This document shows positions 32,695 to 43,981 of a stretch of 64,000 bases of DNA, one piece after another. The translations under genes were made by a program, and so were the position numbers. This DNA comes from Nicotiana tabacum (taxonomy: Eukaryota; Streptophyta; Magnoliopsida; Solanales; Solanaceae), in assembly GCF_000715075.1 (NCBI RefSeq), contig NC_134100.1, positions 26,342,609 to 26,406,608 on the forward strand, written 5' to 3'. The notes beneath the pieces are model-generated. The model was given only the letters and a program-made list of their open reading frames with translations. It made no database searches and was not told where the DNA came from. How positions within the stretch are numbered: the first letter of the stretch is position 1; the number at the start of each line of letters is the position of its first letter.

Positions 32695-35600
32695 TGTTTC
32701 CAATTTTTTCTCATAATATTTTCAAAACTATGCATGGGCATTAATTAGTATTTTTCATACAATTTCTGCATTTTTAAAATATTTTAATTAATTTCTCCCA
32801 GCATTGTATTTATAAAACAGTCACTGATTGCATCACAATAGTTTTATAATAATTTTTGTGGCTTAATTTTATCATTTTGCATTTGTACTAAGTTTCAGTT
32901 ATTGCACAAATAGCCACATTTGTATTTTTAAGATGCAATTGCAATTACTTTACCAGAAAATAGACCTTCATATTTTTTAAATATTAAGTAATTATTTTAA
33001 AATATTTCAAGGCATGAAAATCATTTTTACAACCTATTAGTTATTTTTAAAAATTGTTTTATCAAATAAATGGGTATTTAATAAATAGCCCTCTTATTTT
33101 CGGATTTAGCCTATTAAATCAGCCCAAATTTGACCACCCCCAATCCCAATTAAATTAAACCAGGCCCAAAAACCTCCCAGCCCAAACCTGGAGACACCTA
33201 CCCGCCCCAAAACCCCATCAACTCATGGTCGTTGATCCTTTAGATCAACGATCCACTTTAAGACTTTCCTTTTTTATTCCTAATGACCCTTAACCCTAAA
33301 TCATTTCCTCCATACAGCCGCCCTCGAATCCCCTCCTCTCTGGTTCTCTCTGAGACCAACCCCTAACCTTAATCGCCGCCACCCAGAATCAGCCCTAATC
33401 CCTTTGATTCCTACTCGATCTATGACTTCCCATGGATGTACGAGGCCTCTACTTGTCTCTTATTTCCTTTGGTTGCTCGATTATGTGGTTTTGTGGAAGG
33501 ACCTCAAAGAGATCTGGTCCAAATCTCATTTAAAACTCTTCAAGAGTCTGTCTATGGTCTGTGAGTGATTTCCATCAAAGTTTCACGGCTCAAATCTTTG
33601 ATTGAAAGGCCAGATTCTCTTTACCCTTTCTATTTTCTTCAAAACTTAGCATTTGGACTTGAATCTGTCCAGATCCTTATAGATCTGGAGCGATTTGAGT
33701 TAGTCATTTCTTTTTCCTTAAGGTTCCTTTATTTTTTACTGATTAATCAATTTTTGAATATTTTATTATATTAGGGTTTGTTTTTCTTGTTGTTTGTCGG
33801 ATGAACCTCTGGGTATCTGAAGTATTTTCAAACTTCCATGGCTATTCTTTTAGGTTTTTTTTACTTCTCTACTACTAGCTAGTTTTAAACACTACGCTAC
33901 TTCAGATTTCAATTTCTATGATTTCTGTTGTTCGAATCTCTGTGTGTTGACGCTCTTTCAAGTTTTCCATGGTTGTTTTCCTTCTTTAAGTGTTTTCAAA
34001 TTAGGGTTTTTTTTTTAATTATTTTCCGTCTAATTTCTCTGTGTTCCTAAAAGTTTTACTCAACCTATTTTGTTTATAGGAATTGATATGTTCTTTCCAG
34101 AATTGCTGAGTGATTTACTCTGTTAAAAGATTCATGTGCATGATTCTTGATTATTTTCGCGTTTATGACCTTAATTAGTCGTTCTTTCCTTATTTTATTG
34201 CTGTATATTTATTGATTCTTTACATGATTCTTTCCTTTATTAAACCCTTGATTATTTTATTCTGAAGTTCTTTATTTGGTTTGATTTGAACTCCTTTCCT
34301 TAGTAAGGCCTCTGATTCCTTACTTCTATACTCAGTCTAATTTGAACCTCTTGCCTTAACTGGTTCCTGTCATTACCACTGGCTAATTGCCCTTAAATAA
34401 GGGGAAGACTATATTGAACCTCTTTGTGTGATTGATTCTGAGATCCCTTAATGGCTGATTATTGATTACTTTACCTTATTTGCTCTACTCTTGAACTACT
34501 ATATAAACTCTCTTATTCAACTTCTTAAGGACACGAACATTAGTTCATCACTACTCTTACACTCTAAAACTCTCTGTTCTTTATGCTACTTGTGATCTTC
34601 ATTAGTCTTGCCGGCGATAAGTCAAGGCTGGAAATTGCACAACACCTGTCTTACATCTTGTGTTCTCTTTCCCTAACTGGTATGCCTCTAATTAAATTTT
34701 ATAACCTAAACCCTATGAGTTTCTTTATTGCCTTAGTCCATCAATCCTGAGTTCATTCCTGCTCCTGTTTACTGTCTATCTAGCATGCCTAATACACCTT
34801 GTTCAATATGTGATTAGTATGTCTCAACTTACTTGCTTGTCTACTATTTATCTAACATGCCTAATACTACATGGTTCCATATGTGATTAGCATGTCTAAA
34901 TTATGATGGCCTGTCTATTATTTACCTAGCATGTTTAAATCTTGTTTGTTCAGCATGCCTACACTATGTCTACTTGTTGATATTTGCCTAGCTTGCCAAT
35001 TTAAGTTCTTGCCCATTCTGTTTTGCTCATGTTAAGTCATCTAGTCCCTCAGGTAACTCTAGTTGTGTTGTTGGTTCTATCTAGTGTTCAAGTGTTTTCA
35101 ATGTGGCTTTACAGTGATCTTTGCTCTATGTCTCAATGACCTACCTTATAGCTGACCTATTTGTTCTACAGAACCCCTTGAGAATTCTATGTACCATGTT
35201 GTTTCTATGCTCCACTATACACTAAGGTGTATTCTATGTGTTCCCAACCCCTCTCTCCTTGCGTGGAATCTATTTGTCAAAGTGTTTTCTGAAGATGTTT
35301 GTTCTGTGACTTATGTTCTGATTTCACAATATTTTTCATGCTTTTCTAACTGTTGTTTTACCACTAAACTAGTACTGATTTTTAGAAAAATATTTCACTC
35401 CTAAGACCTTTCTTTATACTATTCACCAAAACCTTTTCAAAATTATGCACTCTCACTCATTCTTAGGTTATTAAGTCCTGCCCCTATGGTATGTGTACTA
35501 CTTAGAGATCCTGGAGATCTCTCTGGACTCTGGCATATCAGGGATGGCTCTTCCACATTGCACATGATCAGTTTTTATTTGATAAAGTCTGGGTGTGAGC

Positions 35601-37373
35601 ACTGCCCAAGATTTTTGAGGTCCTTAGGGAACTCTAACACACCTGGACACAAATGTGGCAATGAATCTTGGGTATTTGAGACTAGTGAAGGCTTGGTACA
35701 CTAGGATTTGCTTTGGGCCTACTTCAGGCTCCCTATAGCTTAATTTTATATTTTACTCATGTAATTCATTCAATCATTGGTCTGTAATAATTAATTGTAA
35801 ATAAATATTGGGGTGACTAGTGAAAATGGAGGGTAGTTATATAGTACTGTGGGTAAAGCTGGGTAGATAACATGATTATAGGGTTTATTTTGGCTCAAAT
35901 GTGCCTTGTTACATAACCTGCCTATAGGGTTTACTTCGGTTAACATGTGCTGAGTAGATAACATGCTTATAGGGTTTACTTTGGTTCAAATGTGTTTTGT
36001 TAGATAACCTGCCTATAAGATTTGCTTTGGTTGAAATAAGTTATGCATGCTTTTGCTTTACATGATTAGACGCTATGCCTATAGGGAATAAAAAACTAAG
36101 GTTCAACTTTCATTACTGCAAATAGTCAAATCCGTCTCTTTAGAAATCATGCATGAAGGTTTAATTGGTTGTCACACTTGCTCAATCAGTATCCATGTCT
36201 AATAAGAATTAATAGTAGTTTCACTCATTAGAACTCATGTCCATAGGGTAATTATCATTGCTTTAAGTATTAAAATTGGAACTTCATACAGTGTCTTGTT
36301 AAATATCGCTAGAAAGCATGCCTATAGGATAAAGAACTTCAAACTGTTTTCTAAAACTGTGGCTACATATACACACTTAGGCAAGCCTTAGGACGTTAAA
36401 TAACTATGAAACCAGTTCTTTTACGTGTGAAATTATTCAGGCTTAATAGGTTATAAAACCAGTAGGCAAACTGGTTAGGATTTTGCCGCTTTCTTTATGT
36501 ATATCCTGAATCTGTAGCATCTAGATACCATGTTCTTAGGATTTCTGAACCTCCTCACACTCTGTGTTTTAAACGTGCTGTTTGTTTTCCTATATACTTG
36601 CAGAGGTAAATATGAGCCTTCTAACTGTCTGCCCTTATTTTCTTGTCCTACATGTTATTTGCTTGTTACCTAGATTTTACCTTTTAAGAACCTTAGGTTG
36701 TCTAAAACTGCCTAGATTTAGAGGTCCTAAATTCCTCCAGGACCATAAGGAAGGGACGGGTCGCAGCACGCTTAGAGGTCGTTAATTAAACTCGCTCATA
36801 TAACCACCAAGGGGAGGGTAATGGGTAGTAAAAGGATATGATGACCTGCGCGCTAATGTCACGTGTAGCCCCTCATTGAGGAGTGATTACCGGGAATTGC
36901 ATGGGTATGATCCTATAGGCTAATCAACTTAGGACTTCCCTTTCCCAATTCCCATATGTGTTTAAATTCTCTGAACTTCCTTTTCTTTACATATACATAT
37001 ATAAGTGTTCAAACCTCTTCACCCTCATTATCTGAATCTCCTTTATCATATATGCATTTAGATGGGGAAAGCTACTTTATTTGCAAATACTTGCTTACTT
37101 GTTAATTGACTAATTCACATAGTTTAAGTTCGGCCAAGACCCACCGTTGTGGACTGGGAGGGGTGCCTAACACCTTCCCCTCAAGGTTATTTCAATCCCT
37201 TACCCTAATCTCTGGTAATGCAAACTAGTTACATGAGTTAATTACTCTAGGTGCCCTAACGCACCTTAATTCGTTAGGTGGTGACTCTTAAATACCTAAT
37301 TCCCAAAAGAAAACGAGTTGTTCCAAATAAATGTCAAAACCCAGACTCCTGCGAGGGAAAAAGGGGGTGCACA
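32695..37373 (+). mobile_element. Solo LTR of an Ogre-like element, inserted in Tat copy 2 gag
   Basis: This 4.7-kb block begins TGTTTCCAATTTTTTCTC and ends GGGAAAAAGGGGGTGCACA. These match in order, on the opposite strand, the two LTRs of the Ogre-like element (start TGTTGATACCCAATTTTTCC, end AGGGGGCGCGACA). Inner phrases also match, such as GGGGTGCCTAACACCTTCCC and a CTGGGTGTGAGCACTGCCC segment. A TATA box (TATATAAAC, 34500-34508) lies about 1.8 kb in. The flanking 5-mers ACGAC (32690-32694) and ACAGC (37374-37378) are a diverged target duplication. No internal domain is present. Small frames inside are not genes. Confidence 0.8.
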
Positions 37374-37717
37374 ACAGCCTTGGTCTTCATGGCAAGAACA
37401 AAACTATAGTCAATCCGGGAAACGGAGTACCTCCAGTCAATCCCAACGGACCGCCGGCCATAGACCTAGTCGATGTCAGCTCCTATATTTCCATTAATGG
37501 GAATTTGGGCGTCAACCCTAAAAATAGCATCCGCATAGATGCTCGAATAGCCGATCAGAACGCACAAAGCGGTGAAGAAGGCAGAATTAGCCTTCGAATG
37601 ATATTCGAGATGTTGCAAACTCAACAAGCTACAATAGCATACTCCAAAATTAGAATTGAGCACCAAGAAAAATTGAGCTTGAAACATCACAAGAAGTTGT
37701 TCACAGAGCCAAACCTG
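37374..37717 (+). pseudogene. Gag segment of Tat copy 2 between two insertions
   Basis: About 115 codons stay open: VNPNGPPAIDLVDVSSYISI, an SGEEGRISLRMIFEMLQTQQ segment, then a Lys/His-rich helical part ending TEPN. It is the N-terminal linker of gag, which varies in this family. The right edge is the ACCTG target duplicate of the Ogre-like insertion, and the frame resumes at 58316 with a one-base phase change. Confidence 0.75.
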
Positions 37718-40700
37718 TGTCGCGCCCCCTTTTTCTCGCGAAATCGGGTTTATGACATTTTTGGTTGGTACAACTCTTTCCTTTTGGAAATGGGGTTTGC
37801 ATTTTTGAAAAGTCACCACCTAATGATTTAAGGTGTGGTAGGGCACATATAGGGTTCATTTATAACTATGTTTGGTAACCAGAGACAAGGTAAGGGCTTG
37901 AAATTATCCTAAGGAGAAGGTGTTAGGCACCCCTCAGGATCCACAAGTGTGGTTCCTGGCCAAATAGTTTTAGTGAATTTGTACAAATAGCAAATAAACA
38001 AGTATGGCTCAAATAGTGGGGCATTTAAATTTAAGTACACAGATGTTTGGAAAGCAGTTAATGAAAAGTGAGATTTTGAAAAGAATTACAATCTAAGCAT
38101 ATTTGGGAATGTAAAAGGGGTATCCTATGTTTGTTTATAATATGGATCACACAATGCAATACCCGGTATGACACTCCTCAAAGAGGGGCTACACGTGTTA
38201 TTAACACGTACCGATCATCATATCCATATCTACCATTTCCCACCCCGTGAAGGTAATTAAAGTGAGGATTGGTCTCGACCCCTATTGCATGTTGTTACCC
38301 GTCCTTTCCTATAATCCTAGAGGAGTTTAGGATTTCTATCCTATGAGGGATGTTCTAGGCAGACTCTCAAGTTTAAAGGAAAAATACTAGGCGACAAATA
38401 AGAACACACATGACTGCATTTAGGGGGACACAGAAAACAGATAGAAGGCTCAGATATACCTTAACAAGTAATGCATATGGACAACACAACTCATACACAG
38501 ATAAGGTCCACATTTGAACTCAGAATCCTAAAGCATGGTATCTAAGTGATTTTAAAAACATAATAGAGGCATATTTGATCTGTAATTCAGAAAAGGGGTC
38601 CTAATAAGTTTTGCCTACTGATTTTAATCCAGTTGATAATTAAGCAGCATACATAAAGAAACATCTTTCCAATTTTGACAAATTTAGCACCTAAGGCTTG
38701 CCTAGGTGTAAAACAGTGTTCCAGTTATCAGGGTTACTTAGAGAAGACTGTTTGAATTGTATTACTAAACATGTTGTTCTAAATGTTGCAAAGACATGCA
38801 AGGATTGTGACCAGTTTTACTTAAACGGGATAATCAAACATGAGACTGTTTTATGTCCTTTTTTCATGCACTAGGTGTGACTGAACGAGTGTGAACAAGA
38901 TCCTTAAATAGGTTATCTAACGTGCACATATGAAAAATACAGAATGATTGCAGAATTCCTAAAGCATGATTTCTAAATACCCAAAGAGTTACAACACGAC
39001 TTCAAGACGTGCAGAAGTAATAGGTTTATGTTAATGTTGTTATTCAGCCTAAAGCAAGATTTCTAAGTGGTAAAGTAATGCCAAATGAGATGCTAAAATA
39101 GTAAACCTAAGAACATGGTATCTAATTCATGACATGCTTTGAATGGGTTGATCTTACCCATGGATTATAACGTACATATAGGAAATGTAAACCTAAGACA
39201 TCGTTTCTACCCATTGATGTTGATACCATATATAACTACCCTCCCCTTTTCACTAGCCAGCCCCAATACTTGTTTACAACAGATTATTACAGACCAATAC
39301 TGAAATGAATTAACATAAGTAGAAAAGAAAAATAAAACGTTAGACTATAGAGAGCCTGAAAACAGGCCCAGATTCTCAACACCTGATTAGGATTTCCTCT
39401 ATGAGTTATGTAATAAATCACCTCAAATGTCAAGATTGTTCCATAGCCTTTCTCATATCTGGGTGTGTCAGAGTTCCATAAATACCTCAAGGGATCCCGG
39501 GCAGTGCTCACACCCAGATTTCATAGCCAAGATAGAGTAAGTGTAGTGTGGAAAGGCCAACTTTTGTGTGTCAAAGTTCAGAGGGAGCTCAAGGGTCCCA
39601 AGGCAATGCTCACACAAAAGGGGCAGAATCTAGTGGTCTAAGAGTAGAGTGAGGGTGCTCAACATAGTTTTGAAGAGTTTAAGTAAGAAAACAACTTTGA
39701 AAAAGGGTAAGCAAGAAACAGTTTTGAAAAAGAGAGACTTGATTGGAATAGTTTTGTGCCAAAGTTTGACTGATAAAAACCATTTGAAGGAGCATGCATA
39801 CCAATCTCAGAACCAAAATAAAGTCAGCATCACACCAAGGACCAAGAATAGTCCAGCAAACACAAGCAAGGGAATGGGATTGGAGGGACAAGTATAGAGC
39901 ATGTGAGGGAAAACATGGAGCAGGCATGAACATATACAAGCACACAATTAGAAACTCCTACAGGTTCAGAGGATCAGGGGGACAGTAGGGTATTGGATTA
40001 GATTAACATATCAACACCAAACAACTAAGACCATGATCGTACCAATCATGGGGATTCACATAAGAAGCATGCACTAAGTATATAGAAACATGATGATTAT
40101 TGACAAGTAAAGCATAACTTAACATGTAGAGGGAACTCAGGATCCTAATTACATGTTGAATCAATAAAAAATAATAAATAAAAGCATATCAGAAGTACAA
40201 GGAATTGTAATAGTAATAGAAACATGTTGGTTTGAGGACTGAAATCTGAATTAGAACATACCAGTGAAGTGAAGAAAGCAAAAATACAAAGCAGAAATAG
40301 GAGAGGTGCAGTAGTTAGCCTTGGCTTGCAGCCGGTTAGCTTAGAATAGTAGCAAGCAGCACAGAAGAGAGAATAGAGAGTTTTTAGTTATGAGAGAGAG
40401 AGTTTTGAACTACTGTGTTCGTGTGTATAATGAAAAGAGAGGAGAGTATATATAATAGTTTGAAAGCTAGTTTAATAAGGCAAGAAGAAATTATAGAAAT
40501 ACAGAATCAATTAGGAATCGAAAATCAACCAAGTCTCCCTTAATTAAGGGAGTAATTTACCAACAGTAGAAAGAAGGTGAAAGTATCACAACTGAATGAA
40601 GCAAATATAACACAAACAAGAATAGGGTAAAAGAATCACATAAATCCGGGATTCAAAGTAAAGGATGGTACTGATGAGAAGAAATAACCACAAATTTTCG

Positions 40701-42101
40701 TCAACGAACAAAGTAAACATGATATAGGTGAGAGAATCAAAATCAGAAACCCAAATGAGCACGAGGAGGTATAAAATCATAAAAGCTCAGAACATATGCA
40801 TGAGAAACAGGTATCATTTAAGCAAAGACAGTTCCAGAACCCCGGATAAAACCAAAATAATTATGGTTTTCAACATGATGAATAAGGTAAAAGAAAAACT
40901 TAAGTAAACTATTTAAACATAGTAAAAATCATATGATAATACTGAAAATCAGAGAAGGAGTCATTTAAAAAGGGTTAAGAAACCCTAGTCTTGAAGACGA
41001 AGAGTTACTTTAGAAAAATCGGAAAAAACCTTTGAGGAAAACAATAAAAGCTCATAATATACATAGATCTAAGACAGATCAAAAAGAAATCGAAAATAGG
41101 GTTTCAGAGAACCCAAAGAAGATAAGAAAACCTTAAAATGTTACCGGTTTTAGCCAAAAAGGTCATAGATCATATTCGAACGGCCATGGATGGCCGGAAA
41201 ATGGCATGAGAAACCATGGGTAGGATTTGAACCGCTCCAGGTTCACCTGAGGACTTCAGGAGAGTGTCAAACCGGTGTGGGGTGAAGTAGAGGCCAGGAG
41301 ACGATGAGAGGCCATGGTTTCCGGCGAGGGAGGTTGCCGGAGAAGGTGGACAGGGTCCATCGGAGAGGAGGGGAGAATAGAAGGTTCTAGAGAGAACCAG
41401 AGATATAAAGAGGGAGATAGAGAGACCGTTGAGAGAGAATGAGAGCGGGGAAATGAGAGAAAGGGGGTAGTCTATTAGGTTTAATTATGGTATGGGGGGA
41501 TCTGGACGGTTAATTGAAATTAATCAACAGTTCAGATTGCGAGAGGGATTGGGTCGGGTGGTATAGTGCATTGGGCTTGGGTCTGGTGGGTTATTTAATT
41601 GGGTTTGGGGGTGGTTTGATTAGGTTATAATTTAAATAGGAACGGCTAATTGTTAAATACCCATCAAAATTAGATAAATAATTAATAAAAATAGCTAATA
41701 ATTAGGTAAAATGAAATTAAAGCTAAATAGGTAAAATTAAGGTAATTAACTAATATTTAAAATATAAAATGATCGACTATTGAATTAAAATAGCATAAAA
41801 TGTACAATTAGGCTATAATTGCAAAATTATTGTAGTTATAGCCAAACAATGCCAAATTGGCTAATTTGTGAAATAATTAAATCCTAATAGGATTAAAAAT
41901 GATATATTGAGCTAAGAAATACTTTGAAATTACTTGTAATGTAATTTATGAATAATTATTGGATATAAAGTACTGAATAAATTTAAAAAAATAAATTAAT
42001 AATATGAAAAATTATGGAAAAATACCAATTATTATAAAAAGTGATTTTGAAAGTATATATGCAAATTTAAAAATAGTTTGAGGAAAAATTGGGTATCAAC
42101 A
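37718..42101 (-). repeat. 3' LTR of the Ogre-like element
   Basis: On the minus strand it runs from TGTTGATACCCAATTTTTCC to GGGGGCGCGACA. It matches 53705-58315 along its length except for a missing block of about 245 bp at about 40580. A TATATATA box is at 40447-40454. Confidence 0.92.
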
Positions 42102-42122
42102 GCTGCCCCTCTTTACTTGGGA
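42102..42122 (-). other. Ogre-like polypurine tract
   Basis: On the minus strand TCCCAAGTAAAGAGGGGCAG, plus one C, abuts the 3' LTR start. AAAGAGGGG is the purine core. Confidence 0.8.
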
Positions 42123-42514
42123 AGGATGAAAGAGTTGTCGGGTAAAGATAGGATGGCCAATTTTGACCGAGCGAAACGGTTCGAAGAGGTTTAGGCCGCA
42201 CCCTAGTTTTTGAGTTGCCTACATATCCCTGTTTTTACAGGAATCAGGCCATATGTAGTTCAGGATCCATCGACGGAGTATACCGATGAAGCCATTTCAA
42301 GAACGGACGCAACCTCTAGGGCTAGGTGAGTGAACAATTTACGGGAATGGTTAGGTTTGATATGGCTTGAGGGAACTGGAGCGGGATCGTTCCTACTGGG
42401 ATAGCCATTGCTCGCCATCTTACCTGCAAATAGAAGCAACGAAAGCGTATACTGTGCATAAATTTAAACATGATGCAAATTCCCGTCGGACCATGACTGT
42501 TGTGTTTGGACGGT

Positions 42515-42740
42515 TAAGAATGGCATCCTCAGACCATGATGTCCTGGGCCATGGGTTGTTTGATATAGGATTCGCAGGCCATGAAATGATGTCCTCGGGC
42601 TCTGAGGATGGTGCTTCTGAACCATGACACCTTTGAATAATGATATGCAAAAGATTGAAAGAGATCCTCAGGCCATGACATGGTGTTCTCGGGCTATGAA
42701 GATGGTGCCTTCAAAGGATGATGCCTTTGGATGAGTTGGT
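42515..42740. repeat. Imperfect repeats around GGCCATGA...GGTG(T/C)CCTCGGGCT in the 3' UTR
   Basis: Phrases such as CATCCTCAGACCATGATG, GTCCTCGGGCTCTGAGGATG and GTTCTCGGGCTATGAAGATG recur three to five times with a pitch of roughly 30-60 bp. Coding frames here are by-products of the repetition. Confidence 0.55.
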
Positions 42741-42889
42741 AATATTTCAGCCCATGAAAGATTTAGTAGTATGATGCGGACAAGACAGAGCTCAGTCTTG
42801 CGAATTGAAGGGAATAGCTTAGCTCGTAAGAGAAGCGAGATAAATAGTGCTTGGGATAGCGCTTAGTTTCGAAGAAAATTGGAGGCAGA

Positions 42890-43295
42890 GCTTAGCCTCA
42901 GAAGGAAGAATGGTAGCCTTATGCAGATTAGAAGGCAGAATAGTAGCCTTATGCAATACAGATGCAGATGGAGGTAGAGCTTAACCTCGGAAGGCAGAAT
43001 GGTAGCATTATGCAATGTAGATGCAGATGGAGATAGCGTTTAGTCTCGGAAGGCATAATGGTAGACTTATGCATATTGAAAGGCAGAATATTAGCCTTAT
43101 GCAGATTGGAAGGCAGAATAGTAGCCTTATGCAATGCAAATGCATATGGAGACAGCATTTAGTCTTGGAAGGCAGAATGGTAGCCTTATACAGATTGGAA
43201 GGTAGAATAGTAGCCTTATGCAATGCAAATGCAGATGGAGACAATGTTTAGTCTCGGAAGGCAGAATGGTAGCCTTATGCAAGAATGTTAGTAGA
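42890..43295. repeat. 30-bp minisatellite with higher-order structure in the Ogre-like 3' UTR
   Basis: A unit of about 30 bp, GGAAGGCAGAATAGTAGCCT plus TTATGCAGAT, alternates with a variant unit carrying ATGCAGATGGAGACAG and TTTAGTCTC. The variant unit begins at about 42961, 43020, 43139 and 43228. These steps are 59, 119 and 89 bp, or two, four and three basic units. The open frames on both strands follow from the 30-bp period being divisible by three. Confidence 0.9.
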
Positions 43296-43721
43296 GTTTT
43301 CTTAGCTGATAGCATATTGCGGCGTTGCGATTACTAGGAACATTATGACATACGGAACATCACTGGTGTGCTGATAGCAAATGTTGGTAAGTGCAACGGT
43401 TCTGAGAATCGTATTTTGAACGATGTTTGTCTCGTGGGAGTATAGAATGTCTAATGATTTCACAATCCTAGTGCATGTATCCAAAGAAAAATCGTGAGAG
43501 TTGTAAGGGGGAGGGTAGTTCATATCCCCTCTGGCTTTTTCTTGACTCGTTCGACTTTGATGTGGTTATACCATCTGTATTATTGGGGTAGCGTTGCTAA
43601 ACAGAGCAGTTTCAATAATAACATGTAAGATTTTGTAAAAGTATGACATAAATTAAAAATATCTTTTAGATGAAACAACGACTGTGACGTAGTTCGGGAT
43701 ATTACAACCTCTCCTGCTATG

Positions 43722-43748
43722 GAATTTTGAGGGACCTCCTCAAAATTC
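43722..43748. repeat. Hairpin-forming inverted repeat 1 after the Ogre-like pol
   Basis: GAATTTTGAGG and CCTCAAAATTC form a perfect 11-bp stem around a 5-nt loop. The sequence TCTACCCCAGTTT follows on the plus strand, as it does in the second copy. Confidence 0.85.
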
Positions 43749-43814
43749 TACCCCAGTTTGATAGGTTAATGCCTCTGAATATTTATCGTATGACGATCGG
43801 CTGAAATTACTTCG

Positions 43815-43841
43815 GAATTTTGAGGGTCCCCCTCAAAATTC
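43815..43841. repeat. Hairpin-forming inverted repeat 2 after the Ogre-like pol
   Basis: GAATTTTGAGGG and CCCTCAAAATTC form a perfect 12-bp stem with a 3-nt loop, 93 bp from the first hairpin and with the same flank. The loops differ while the stem is kept, and the longer stem here pairs fully. Confidence 0.85.
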
Positions 43842-43981
43842 TACCCCAGTTTCCAATTGCGGGGAAAAATGAAATTTTATTGCATTATGACCGAACCCAT
43901 GGGGCTGCCTACGTATCCCCTGTTAAATGGGAATCAGGTCAGGCATAGTTCAATTTACATCATATAAGGAAAGCACAAAGA

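Noticed and set aside
33300..36780. T-rich frames in the solo LTR, considered as a captured gene
   Set aside because: The block aligns in order with Ogre-like LTR sequence on the opposite strand at 37718-42101 and 53705-58315. The frames are not conserved among the three.
42949..43315. Several long overlapping frames on both strands in the Ogre-like 3' UTR
   Set aside because: They arise from a 30-bp tandem repeat whose period is a multiple of three. The encoded peptides are simple repeats without homology.
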